A stretch of 64,000 bases of DNA from Pholiota molesta (lineage: Eukaryota > Basidiomycota > Agaricomycetes > Agaricales > Strophariaceae), in the NCBI GenBank assembly GCA_014925825.1, contig JACGCK010000175.1:1-64000 (forward strand), read 5' to 3'. Positions 10,929 through 21,956 of the stretch are shown here, one piece after another. The translations under genes were made by a program, and so were the position numbers. The notes below the pieces were generated by a model that searched no databases, was not told the DNA's origin, and was given only the letters and a program-made list of their open reading frames with translations. How positions within the stretch are numbered: the stretch's first letter is position 1; every line of letters starts with the position of its first letter.

Positions 10929-11077
10929 GATGAATGAGAAAGAAGATGAGGGAGAGGTGGTAATACAGAACTGACGCGTCGTTCTGAATGCACACGCGTC
11001 GTATTTCGGCAATTGCCGTTGCTCATCGTCCCGTGCTAATCTCCCGCTGGGCTTGCGCTGGTCGAGTATAATTATTA

Positions 11078-11103
11078 CAGTCGTTCCGGAAAACCTTGAG
11101 ACT
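11078..11103 (+). repeat. Left terminal inverted repeat of the transposon
   Basis: 26 bp, matching the right repeat at 25 positions. The single mismatch is at position 18 (C here, G in the right copy read inward). A TA dinucleotide precedes it. Confidence 0.92.
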
Positions 11104-11204
11104 CGTGACAAATCAGTAACGCGTGAATTTGAGTTATCCAAAAGCGGCAATTTTGAGTTTCGCCGCGTCCAACGCTCCTACGACTTGCCTACAACCACAA
11201 CAGC

Positions 11205-13041
11205 ATGTCCGACGGCGATCTTGATGAAAACTTCGACCAACTCGACGATGACCAAGGCCCTGATCAAGAGTTTGATGACCCAACCTACTCTCAGTCCCAA
11301 GCTGGGGGAGCCGATGACTGGCAAACATTCTCGCAGCCAGCTGCTGTGGAACCACAACGTATGTATATGCTTTCTGGTTTATCTATTCTGATATCTTATC
11401 TCTGCATCTAGCTCTCAAATTTAGGAACTTCAACGCAGAAAATCCTCCCAGGGGTGTTCAGACGCCTCAGAAACGAAAGACAAGAGCTGGCTCAAAAGCA
11501 GTCAAGTCCGCCAAGGAAAATGAAGTCCAGGAGAGTGAAGAGGAGGTAGAGAAAGAGACGAAGACAAAGAAAAAGAGGAAGAAGAAAGGTGAGCAGCGCC
11601 CAAACACCCGACAGAACCGTCTGCTGAAATGGGCATATATTCGCATTGTGATAGCTGTAGTACAGTCTGACGATGAGACAGAGGAACCTGTTCGTGTGGT
11701 GGAGATAACGGCATATATCATGGTTGAACGACCTCTTCCGCCTCAGCAGCGCGGACGCCCGGCCAAAGTCAGTGAAAACGAGAAGTATCTGCAGCGACCG
11801 CCATTCAAGTTCCTGTCGTCCGATAACTATGCTACTTTTATCGTCAAGATCTCCCAAGCTTTACCCTGCTCAGCTCTCAATATCATCGAAGATGCCATAT
11901 CCTGGAAGCCCCAAACACCGAAGAGCAGCGCGCTTTTGCTCCTCGGGGGTGAAACCGGCTACTCTTCAATGGTCGACCATTTTGTTGGGAAGAAGCAGGG
12001 TCGTGTGGTGATGTTGATGATGCCACCTCCACGCAAGCCTGTCGAAAAACTAGTAAGACTCCCTGTTTGTCAAGTTCTAGCTTCTGATAGGCTTCATAAG
12101 TTCTGGGATGAGGGTAACGAAGCGCCAAATCCCGCAAAAGAGTTTGATTATGCTGGAATCGAAGTACAGTCAACGACTGATCATCTTGTTGAACAACGAG
12201 TATACTTCACCACTTTATCTTTCGCTTTCATCTGCTCATGATGCCGCTTTATTTTAGGTGACTTTTGACAAGAAAGTCGGACCAATCAAGGAACAACTCG
12301 AAGCGGCCTATCCGCTTGACAACAACCCCCGTTTTCCGGGTAAAAGGGTGTTCACAAATGCTACTGGTATACACTGGGACATTGATAGTGTTCGCATGAA
12401 TGTTTGGGCTTCACATATGGTTTGATTTGTATTTCTTTTGGGTGCAACTGACTGATTATTCATTCACAGGCTCGAGGAACAGCTACTCTGACGAACCCTC
12501 CAGTCTCAACCCACTTCGACTATGCTCATCGCTTACGAGCTCCACCTGAACAAACAGTTCCTGCCGTGGATTCTGGTGCCCTACCTGCTGCTCTTGCTCC
12601 CACTCTTGTCTCTGCTCCTGTCCTCACTCCAGCTCCGGCTCCGGCTCCTGCATCAACAACCTCTAGTCTCGTTGAAGTTATGCTATTGAGTATGATACAG
12701 CAGCAACACGCGCACTTCGCAGCTCAATCTGCAGCTCCTATGGCTCCCGTTCATTCCTCAACGGCTTCTCTCACTACAGATATAGGCTCGAAGATGCCTT
12801 CTGCTCATTTGCGAGTGCCTGATGTCTCGCTGGATCAGTTTTGCACGCACTATCACATCAGCGCCACTGATCGTGCCCGGCTCGAGAAAATGGAGTTCCG
12901 ACCAGGTGATATGATTGATACGCTCGGGCCCGAAGAGTGGAAAGATTTCGGAGGGTTTTTGTACTCTCATGGTCTCGAATCAAGGTGAAGAACCAAGAGT
13001 TTTTAGACGATGTTCGGAAGGGTTTGTGGGGCGAGCAATAA
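11205..13041 (+). CDS. Transposon accessory protein with AT-hook and SAM-like domain
   Basis: Exons: 11205-11358, 11412-11588, 11655-12199, 12258-12419 and 12470 onward. There is an optional in-frame 48-nt intron at 12052-12099. An acidic N-terminus (MSDGDLDENFDQLDDDQ) is followed by a Lys/Glu nuclear-type segment (KKKRKKK), an AT-hook core RGRPAK, and a globular region of about 200 residues (FLSSDNYATFIVKISQAL, then GIHWDIDSVRMNVWASHMARG). A Pro/Ala linker leads to a C-terminal helical domain resembling SAM (LDQFCTHYHISATDRARLEK). The frame hits TGA at 12986-12988. One more T in the T5 run at 12956-12960 would continue through KVKNQEFLDDVRKGLW to TAA at 13041. The AT-hook suggests DNA binding; a role in transposition is inference from its place inside the inverted repeats. 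Confidence 0.75.
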
Positions 13042-13090
13042 GTGCTAAAATTATTCTGCTGTAATAATAGACATTGCTTTGTATCAAATT

Positions 13091-14278
13091 TCAATAGTCC
13101 TCGCATACAATATAGCCTGCATGTTTGAACCAGCCTCTCGCCATCTCCGCTGTAATACAACCAAGAGTGTCCATCAAGGTATGGATCGGGTCCTCGGAAT
13201 CACGTAATAAGACACCATTGCGCCGGAGATAAGCCTTCCAAGTACTGAAAGACTCTTCGATGGGGCTCAAATCGGGAGAATAGGGTGGCAGATACAAAAG
13301 CATCACATCTGAGCATGTAATTTAGCATTGGAAACTATGAGAATCTTTGCAAGAAACACAAACGCGAGTCATTCAGAACTTCCTGTAAGGTTTCCGTGTG
13401 ATGAATCCGGCAATTGTCCATGATCAAAACACTGTTTTCATCGGGAAATGGCTTCATTACTGGGAGCTTTGAGCATGTTAGTGGAGAAGAGTAAAATGCG
13501 TATAAAAACATACAACATCCTCAACAATGAAGTCGAAGAATGCAAATGCATCGAGAGAGCCTGGAACAATATGTGCCGCAATGTAGCCTTGCTGACTCAT
13601 TGCTGCTACCAGTGAGTAGCGCTCGCCTCGAATAAAGGGAGCAGTCAATAGGGCATCCTGTCCGGAAAGCGCACGGCCATAGCGACGAGAGAGAGTATGT
13701 TCATTCTTGCTCGACTCATCAATGATAACAAATTCTTTTCCAGTTCCCGAGAAGTTGTTTTGAATCGCATGATGAAACTCAGCTCTGCTTTCCTCGTTTC
13801 TTTCTAGTGCAATCTTATGCAGCATCTTTCGGGTTAGACCAGCTCGCTCAAGGGTTTCTTGAAGTGCTGAGAGTGAAATTGGAATATCATGGACGATGGC
13901 AAGATGCCAGCGAACCTCGTCAAGATACAGATCAGAGTTTTGAGTGTAAAGATTGGTAAGAAGGGTCATTGCTGCCATGCCAATAATCCGAGGTCGGCCG
14001 CGTATAGGAGGAGGAGGAGCCCTCACTGAGCCGTAGTTGTCTAGGATAGCTGCCCATCGGTACAAGCTTGCACGAGAGATGCAGAGAACACCGCATATAT
14101 CTGCTTTTGACCAGCCAGCATCCCACAGACGTAGAGCACACTCCTTTATGTCAGTACTGATTGACCGATAGCCCATTGGGACCGAGTAGAATGTCAGAAA
14201 TGTGGGTAAAGTTGTCGTAGGACTGCTCGAACGGCTGTGCTGCACGTAAAATCTCAAATTACCTAAATGGGAAACCAT
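13091..14278 (-). CDS. DD34E transposase, IS630/Tc1/mariner type
   Basis: Three exons (13510-14278, 13364-13459, 13091-13308) encode 360 residues from the outermost ATG, or 326 from ATG 14176. The latter begins directly at the helix-turn-helix and may be the real start. The N-terminal HTH (DIKECALRLWDAGWSKADIC, ISRASLYRWAAIL) ends in an AT-hook-like IRGRPRI. The catalytic core has Asp in VIIDESSKNE, Asp in LIMDNCRIHH and Glu in PPYSPDLSPIEE, with 34 residues between the last two, giving the DD34E signature. The YLPPYSPDLSP motif is typical of DDE_3 transposases. No break is seen in the frame, so it may be active. Its start lies 53 bp inside the right repeat. Confidence 0.92.
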
Positions 14279-14305
14279 GTCACGTTCACAATTTTGTTTT
14301 CACAC

Positions 14306-14331
14306 AGTCTCAACGTTTTCCGGAACGACTG
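14306..14331 (-). repeat. Right terminal inverted repeat of the transposon
   Basis: The inverted copy of 11078-11103 with one mismatch in 26 bp, followed by TA and a short TAA microsatellite. Confidence 0.92.
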
Positions 14332-14551
14332 TAATAATAATGTCTAATGCAACGCTCAACTGACAACACTATCTCAAGGTAGTTGGCTGTACGAGTACTA
14401 CCATAGTGTAAGATTAAATTCATTATTTCCCGAATTTTTGGCCTTCTAGACACTTTGGGTTGAGGCTTCTCAAAATCAACAGGTAAGAGGATGGCCTTCC
14501 GCTCCTTATGTTTCCGTTACAATCCATATCCACAAAATCATAAATACGCCG

Positions 14552-15355
14552 TCAATTATTTCGCCTCCCCTCCTCCTTTATGATAGACTTCACATAATCG
14601 CTAAATTCCGGCGTCGAAATCTTGATCAACCCATCCAAGGTCTTCTTAATCTGTTCCTCAGTCGAATCCTCTATCGACACCACCACCACCCCTCCTCGCC
14701 CACCGGGCTCTCCAGCGTGTTCAGCTGGCTATCCAGCATGCTCGCCTTCATAAAATGCCCCGCCCTCTTCATCATCCGCTCCATCAGCAGCTCCCGGTCC
14801 CCGTGGATGAAGACAAAGTACGTCGGCAGCGCCCCCGGACGCGCCGGCTCCAGATGGGCATCGCCCGCTTCTTGCGACGCCGGCTTCCGCACCCCGCGCA
14901 GGATGTCGCGGTAGTACCGCTTCAGCGCGGAGGACGTCGCCACCACGCCGTGGCACCGCGGCACGCGACTCGCGCCCTCCCCTCCGCATCCCGCGCCTGC
15001 GCCTCCGCCTCCGCGATCTTCTGCACCGCAGTCGCCCTGATGCACGCGAGCCACGGCTCGCGGTCCGCGTCGCTCAGCGGCGTCCCCGCGGCCATCTTGG
15101 CCACGTTCGCCTGCGGGTGCAGGTCGTCGCCCTCGACGTAGGGCATCCGCAGCGCGGCCGCCAGCGCTGACCCCAGCGTCGACTTGCCGGTGCCCGACAC
15201 GCCCTGTATCCGGGTGTGCGTGCGGTGTCAGCGGACGGAGATGGGAGAGGAAGGATGGGGCGCACCATAACGACGATGAAGGCCGCGCCAGACTCCGTGG
15301 ATGCACCGTCGCCGCCGTCGGGGATTAGATCAGATCTTGTCATGATAATGGGCAC
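14552..15355 (-). CDS. Gluconokinase (two single-base frame breaks)
   Basis: Gluconokinase phosphorylates D-gluconate to 6-phosphogluconate, feeding the pentose phosphate pathway. Exon 1 is 15266-15355; after a 62-bp intron, exon 2 starts at 15203. The P-loop is GVSGTGKSTLG. It is followed by YVEGDDLHPQANVAKMAAG and LSDADREPWL, both diagnostic of the GntK family. The second half has ALKRYYRDILRG, FVFIHGDRELLMERM, RAGHFMKASMLDSQ and LNTLESP. The frame changes between the halves at a G4 run (14979-14982), and again at a G4 run (14689-14692) just before the C-terminal VVVVSIEDSTEEQI. One extra G at each site would give an uninterrupted protein of about 247 residues. Since all motifs are intact, sequencing error is likelier than loss. 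Confidence 0.85.
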
Positions 15356-16222
15356 GCTACTGGCACGGCACGAGAAAGAGATAGAGAAGAAGGCGCTGGA
15401 TGTCTAGGCGATTGGATTCGAGGATAAACCAAGGATAAATAAGTGCGGAAAGGAGTCAAGGCAGAGTCTGTTAGAGCCTGTTCCCCAGTGCGCGAAAAAT
15501 CCAGCTGAGGGAAGATTTATCGGAGGGTAGGCGGCCCGCTGGCATCTTTCGATAAGATTAGATTAGATAAGTAGCAACGGAGACACCGTCCCCAAGTCCG
15601 ATGCCACTGCGCCAGGATCCACGCCGCACGGCCTCCATCATCAGATCCGACTGCTGCGTTGAGAAGGAACATATCAATCAATGAATTCGTGGCGCACCCG
15701 GCGAATACGACGATGTCGCTTTATCATTGTATATTTCTTCCATGTGGCCACATCTGTACATACAGTCCATAATACAGCACAGTACAGCCTCGAAATAGTG
15801 TGTATACGTAGCACATTCATAAGTCATGCAGAGCAAATGGGTAATGGATATGATGAGGGTATGATGGAGTACCTGAAAGAAAGAAAGAGCAAATGAATGG
15901 ATGATGATGATTGATGAACTAGAAATGTGATTGTATAAAAGTCAAAAGTGAGGAAAAATTAAATGCAAAAGAGTGAAGATAATGTTGTACGACAAAAAAA
16001 AACCAGTGAATAGTAACAGATAGTAACGTCTGAAGGAAAAGACAAATATCAACGGGGTTACACCAGGAACCCCCGGCGGCGGCGTACAATGCAAGCAAAA
16101 TGAAAGCATGGGCGAACGCTCGCACCTTAGCCTGATCCGGAACAAGTCAAACGTGAAACAAGCACACCACGTAGACCGCAAACCCCGCACCCACCGCAAA
16201 CGCAACGTCAAGCGTCAGCGCG
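15356..16222. other. Intergenic, no gene seen
   Basis: The spacer holds the gluconokinase promoter and the 3' flank of the next minus-strand gene. It is purine-rich on + near 15860-16010, so the minus-strand transcript would be pyrimidine-rich. There are no coding signals. Confidence 0.5.
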
Positions 16223-18324
16223 TCAGGCATCAACTTCGAGTCCCAAGCTCCCCTGATGACGACCCGCTATCATTGTTACTCTGCCGCTGCGTCTTCCGCC
16301 TCGTGAAATTGATCGTATCATACGCCGGCGGGGCACGTCGTATATCGACGTGCTCGGGAGCGGCTCTGGCGGCAGGTCGCGCTGCGGATTCGTCAGCGTG
16401 TCCACCCAGTGCCGCAGGTCCTCCTGCGACGCCTTCGTGATCGGCGGGTTCCGGCTGTGCGCCAGGGGGCCGTCGGGGGACAGCAGCGCGTGCTGCTGTG
16501 CCAGGGGATGGCGGTTCGCGTCGGCGGGCGAAGGCGCGCCGCTGTCGTGCAGGACGAGGCCGAAGCCGGGTGTCGGGGGCAGCGACCGCTGCGGCCGCGA
16601 GGGCGGGCGCGTGCCGTGTTGCGCCGGCGACAGTGGCGACGCGGCATCACTCCGCAGCTGGCTGGAGCTCTGGACGCGGCGTGCAGTTGGCGGCGGACTT
16701 GAGGAGCTGGCGGCCATTTGAGGTGGTTTGGGGAGCGGTCTCTTTACTCCGGACGCGAATTGGCTCATGTGGGACATGGAAGATCGTGAACTCTGTGGGC
16801 GTTCGGCGCGAGTCGGGACCACTTGCTGATGGGAGCTCGATGAGTAACTACTTGATTCGGATGGTTCATCTAGTGAGGGTAGTAGCGCCATCGCCATCCG
16901 TTGAAACCCTTCTGTTACTGAGTTTTGCGCGTATTCTCGGGAATGCCCAAAGCTCGTCGCTAGTGGTGAGGATGGCTGTGAATGGGCCCCGCGACCGTTA
17001 AACGATCGCGCGTATTTGAGAGGTAATGGTGGTACAGGAGGCTGGTTTTGTGAACCATAGAACGAGGGATCGAAGTAGTTGTGAGAAGGCGGCCGAGAAG
17101 TGAAATTCGTAGATTCTGGGATTGCACTGGCGGGGCCCACTTCCGAGAAAGAAAAGGATTCATAATCGTCAATATCAGACCCTGCTATTGAGGGTAATCC
17201 TGGCCTGGGACTAGAAGGTCGCGATGAGGTGTAGTACGAATCTGCATAATTGATCGCCAAGGTCTCAAAATTTGGCGTTGTGGGCGTTTGAGGCAGACCT
17301 GGAGTGATAGCCCCCGTAGACGACGAAGAATGCTTTGACCGTGACTCTGCTGTCGATAGTTTCGGGAATATGGGTTCGCCATAGAAGATTTTTCGCAGTT
17401 TAGAGTCGCTCGTCGAAGGAAGATCGGGGGCTGAGCTCGTAGATGGCTGTCCAGTTGTAGAGAAAAGTGTCGAAAGTGGTTCTTCGTATTTCTTGACAAG
17501 CATCCACTCTTGTAGATCTGTCACAAGAAGTAGAGCAGTGACTACAAGATAGTCAAGCAGAAGCACGGAAACACCATGCACGGCGGAGAGGGCTTTCGGA
17601 TCGTATTTGTCATGAAGAGTCTCGAAAATCGTAATCTTGGTGGGTTCTATGTGGTTCCCTCTATCCATAATAGCTATTGGACCTTTGACGGCCGAGGTCG
17701 TACACTGAATAGGGTAAATGAGGGTGTCAAGGAGGATAGGTCCGTAACTCACCCAGTACGTGCTACCATATTGCCTCCACTTCATCGATTGCGAGTAATT
17801 TGGGATGTTAAACTTGCGAGTAGAGCTGTTGCAATCAAATAAGAATGAGTTCAAATATATGGTGGATGTATTTAGTTCGGGACGTACTTTGCGCCTGGCT
17901 TGAGCACTGTATCCCCTAAGTCCCATCGTGAACCTTTCATCTGCACCAAGACACACTCGGTTGAATCTTTTCCTGATTGCTTTGTGGGGAGTACCCGGGG
18001 CCATTTTATCACAGCGGTTTTGACAGACCCGCGTCGGGCATCGTTTCTCAACACTGTTGTGGACGTGCCGGTAGTGCTAATGGTATAAATCGTAGACTGG
18101 GAGGTGATTTCAAGCACGGAGGAGTCGAGGAATGAGAGCGAAGATAGTTTGATGGTGAGGAGCGGCACTTTCGAATGCGAAGGTGGGTCATCATTCTCGG
18201 ACCGCCGCATCAGTGGGATCCTGACCGACGGGAGGATAGACATTCGACTCGTGGACGAGAAGGACTGCGAAGGGAGGGCTGAGCTCGAGGACGGGCCTGA
18301 ACGAATACCACTCAAGGACTTCAT
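16223..18324 (-). CDS. Unknown fungal protein with disordered Ser/Pro-rich half
   Basis: Three exons on the minus strand start at ATG 18324. One intron at about 17870-17815 splices GDTVLKPGAK to a segment reading RKFNIPNYSQSMKWRQYGS. A second, 51-bp in-frame intron (GTGAGT...CAG) lies just before CTTSAVKGPIAIMD. The N-terminal globular region carries ARRGSVKTAVIKWP and ECVLVQMKGSRWDLGDTV and looks conserved. A hydrophobic helix VSVLLLDYLVVTALLLVTDL follows near residue 200, then more than 350 residues rich in Ser, Pro and Gln. It is probably a single-span or peripheral membrane protein with a long disordered cytoplasmic tail. I cannot name a family. It is divergent from CHZ1 with about 750 bp between. 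Confidence 0.6.
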
Positions 18325-19078
18325 GGTAGCGTCGAGGAATGGAGGTGTCCAGCTCCCTCCGATTCCGAATGGTGTGGATTAAGAAATGCGCATCACTACC
18401 GGAGGCTGCTGAATTTCGTGCCGAAGCATGAGATCCATCGCGCAGATGACGAGGCAACATCTCATATCAAAACACCGCAGATGATGGAACCGGATTGATG
18501 GGGGCACCTTGGGACACTGTACAAGACTGTACATATCGTCTATCTTTGCGCATCGTGGCAGCATCTGGCAGAGGGGCTGGACCATCAGAAGCGGTGCAAT
18601 GTAGTCTCTTAAAACAGACCTTATAATCAAATGATAGTCCATCCAACTTCCAAGCAGGTTGCCTTTCATGTTTACGGGTCTCGTAAAGTTGTGTGTATTT
18701 TCGTTTTGTCACCCGAAACTTCGGCTCCTATTGCGCGTGTAGTGTGAAATAAGGGGGGTGGACCATGCGCTATCTGACAAATAATGATTTGTCTTCGGAG
18801 AGTCAGGGCGTTGAAGCAAGGTAAAAGTTCTGAGGCTGTGGGCTGGTTGTGGGCTCGGCGCTTCACTCTTGTATGATGCTCGAAGTTGGCTTGAATGGCG
18901 AGTTCGAGCCTTCGAGGTGGGGCAAAGACAAACGGCGAAATGAATTTCTTGTTCAACGATGTCACATGCTCGGCCATGTTGGATAACGTGACATCAATTC
19001 CAAAGCTGAGTTCAAACAAAGACACCACATTCATCTTTCATCTATACCACCACCGTCGCGTCTGCAATCTATCAAATC
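18325..19078. other. Intergenic between divergent genes
   Basis: The shared upstream region of the unknown protein and CHZ1. Short open frames here have no domain and no conserved splice pattern. Confidence 0.5.
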
Positions 19079-19619
19079 ATGTCTTCCAACGTCACAAGCC
19101 CCTCTGGAAACACGTAGGTCTTCATAATCGGTGTTTGCAGACTCCTTGTTCATTACTCACGCGTTTTTTTTCATCAGCAATACTGCCGCTGGTGAAAATC
19201 ACACAATCAACACGTCACCATCAGGAAAAGGCAAGGCCAAGGCCGTAGACACCAGCATGGAGGACGACGAAGAAGAGGAAGAGGAGGAAGAAGAGGAAAT
19301 GGGAAGCGATGAAGAAGATGTCAGTAACGCGTCCTTTATTTCGTTTCGCATGGCCACTTCTCGACGCGTCTTCGTGTCGATTGTCCATTTTCATTCATCA
19401 GGCTGTCTTTTTGACGCGTGAACTGACCTCCTATACCCCATTTTGTAGGAGGAAGAGGAGGAAGAAGAATTTGATGAGATCGATCCTAGCGCCATCATTG
19501 GTGGCCGGCGTACTCGTGGTGTCAAGGTGGACTATACCTCGAAGGAGGCCCTCGCAAAGGCTGGCCTGCAGGGAAATGAGAAGGACGAGGAGAGCGACGA
19601 AGATATCGAAATGAAGTAA
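19079..19619 (+). CDS. CHZ1: CHZ1-like histone H2A.Z chaperone
   Basis: Three exons (19079-19113, 19178-19319, 19449-19619) encode 115 residues. Chz1 binds H2A.Z-H2B dimers and delivers them to SWR1 for chromatin exchange. After a short Ser/Thr/Asn-rich start comes an unbroken acidic run of Glu and Asp (residues about 40-70, spanning the exon 2/3 junction). The CHZ motif follows: EIDPSAIIGGRRTRG, then VKVDYTSKEALAKAGL, and an acidic tail (EESDEDIEMK). This order, acidic patch followed by the basic IxxxRRTRG signature, is what identifies the family. Length is typical. Exon sums keep the frame exactly. Confidence 0.88.
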
Positions 19620-21956
19620 AGAACAAAGTGCATACAGAAACAGAGGAGCTACTAATAACTCCGCCGAGCAAATGTACTGGTAAGTACTTTTGTTCGTTGT
19701 CCATGCTTATTTTAGATCACTTACTGGTCTCTAGCTCATAGTTGTTGTTGTAAATCATAATTGACTGTTGTATTGGTCTTGGCCACGGCCTGATCTGTTT
19801 TAATGTCGAAATCGCTGAGATATATATTTGCTCATCTGTTCTTAATGCTCAACTTAACAGTTGTCACTGGCGATCGAATCCTAGATAACTCGACAATAAA
19901 ATTCCGAGAAAGTGACAGGAAAGCCCCTAGTGATGTTAGCGAAGAGCACATAACTTACATGGTCTGGACCAGATATGCCGCGATACGCACATTTGCATCA
20001 CTTCAACGTTCATCATGAAACCTCTTTTACATGTGCTTCCCGACATCCCCATCCAAGGCCACGCTATTCCATGCTTGAAGCTTTCAAAACTCATACGCTC
20101 TCGAACGGATTGACAGTCTTGGACTATAACAGACTCTAACATGTTCCATTCATACTAGAAGTCTTCCGTGTCCGGTTCCGCGAGGGCAAGGACCTGGCGC
20201 TACGAAGTTCGTGCCACTGCCCTGTTCAATATCCTCATGGTTAGGCACTGATTTACCACTCTCGGTGTTTCGCGCTCTCACCGACGATCATCTTTCGGTT
20301 TCAAAGGGAAATGTACGATGTCACGCTCGTCGATGGGAACTGGGAAGCTCGCAGGAACAATGAATCGCGCTCTGCGAGAGAATATCTGCGCTTCTAATGT
20401 GTTTCCCAGCATTCGCCGGCGACGGCCGTGTACCTTTTCACTTCTTCCAAGCTGTCATGACTCATGGGAATGTTCCTCAGTGATATCACGGATGGGCGCC
20501 TTGATTGTATGCTAATTCTGTGTGGAAAATGTCCCTGTGCTCTCCCTCTCAGCGCCAGGATACATTTAACCCTTGATTGCGTGGAGTGGTATGGAAGATT
20601 CTACTATGTCAATTTACTGTGGATCAATTCATTGACCAATACTCGCCCACTTTCCAAAGGGATCCCAGGATACAAATGCATAGCGTCATATCAGTAGAAT
20701 TCGCACTTAAACGGAGTATACGGACATCCAACGGACGTAGTGGCCAAGGTTATCGAGATAAGTACAAACTTAATTTATAAATAACATGGCGAATACACTG
20801 AAAGAAAAGGTTGAGAAAAACAGGTCATATATACATACGCCGTCCTATGTGCCACATGGCCAACTGTGAAGCCCTTGAGAGCCTTGAAATCAAATCTTTT
20901 CGTGATAGATCCCACATTCACTGGCAACGATCATATCGAAACTGTCGCTCTTCACAGGATCTATCATCTATGGAAAATATGACAAGTACGTGCTCGTCTA
21001 TTATTGATTTTAAGCGCCTTTGGAATATAAATATACATGGTACCATATGCTTTCACAATGTAATATCTAATATTAAGCAAACCCAAGGCTTTGGAAGATT
21101 AAATATTGGTTTACAGAAATAGGTTTTCGGAATTGTGGCTTTGCTGTGGCTCATCGTGCGGAAATTAACGTCCCGTGCATTATGATTTCATGAAAGGAAG
21201 ACATACGCCGACAAGCATTATCGATGTAGCAGCGCCTCAGGAAGAGAGTATCTTGACCCAGTGAATGTTCCGTATCCGATCCAGAGCTCAAAGGTCCGAG
21301 CTTCTCCGTAAAAGTATCGCTCTTCTAGACCCGCGATTTGAAATTTAAAGCGTGCTGTTCAATCTCGAAGGCTCAAGGACCACTGCCACCGGACCAGAGT
21401 ACAGTCGTAGTCGATAATTGGATCATAGTAAGGAAACATGATTGTCGTTTAAATACAGCCCCGGTTACAAACCAGGACCTTTACAAAGTGACCTCGGCCA
21501 CATTCCCCACATTGATCATCCAAGATCATCAACAGGACTCCACTGGTCGAACATCACTTGACTGAGAAAGACTAAATGAGAGAGTCGTCAAGATCAAAAA
21601 AATCATCCCTACATCGCGCCTTTGGCAGAAACATACCACTGTTGGCTGTCAGATAAGGATAAGCAATCGAGGGCCAATTGTGCGATTCGGTTCAGGCCGA
21701 CCTCTGATTTGCCTCTGATTTATTCTCTGATCTTGATGCACGCCCGCTCTCAAGCCTGGGTTAAAGAAAGATTATCCCAGTAACCAAGGAATCGTATTAG
21801 TCCTTGACATATCTGTATGTACACACCAGCCAGTCACCCAATATGTGAATAGTCGAAGCTATAAAAGAGCAACATCAAAGAAGGCGCTCATTTCTGGGTC
21901 TCTCGACGAGTCTCTATACCCGAGTCAAGAAAGATCGCACGCGCATACCTGCTACC
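19620..21956. other. Gene-poor 2.3-kb stretch
   Basis: No gene can be supported. Short fragments such as VRFREGKDLALRSS (near 20170) and MYDVTLVDGNWEARRNNESR (near 20310) look protein-like but are broken by stops and frame changes within 100 bases. The region may hold a decayed gene. No inverted or long direct repeats were noticed. Confidence 0.4.

Larger units (their letters stand above)
11078..14331. mobile_element. Two-gene Tc1/mariner-like DNA transposon
   Basis: A 3,254-bp element begins CAGTCGTTCCGGAAAAC at 11078 and has the same sequence inverted at 14331. Both ends are flanked by TA (11076-11077 and 14332-14333), the target duplication of the IS630/Tc1/mariner superfamily. The 26-bp terminal repeats differ at one position, which implies a young or recently active copy. 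It holds two convergent genes: an accessory protein on + and a DD34E transposase on -, with stop codons 50 bp apart. Typical Tc1/mariner elements carry only a transposase. The copy sits in the upstream region of the proteasome alpha-3 gene. Confidence 0.9.

Noticed and set aside
12986..12988. TGA as the true end of the transposon accessory protein
   Set aside because: The downstream frame to 13041 continues a coherent helical tail (KVKNQEFLDDVRKGLW), and the shift coincides with a T5 run, so the stop is probably artefactual; it cannot be excluded.
14689..14982. Programmed ribosomal frameshifting in gluconokinase
   Set aside because: Two shifts in the same gene at plain G runs, with no slippery heptamer or family precedent, point to sequence error.
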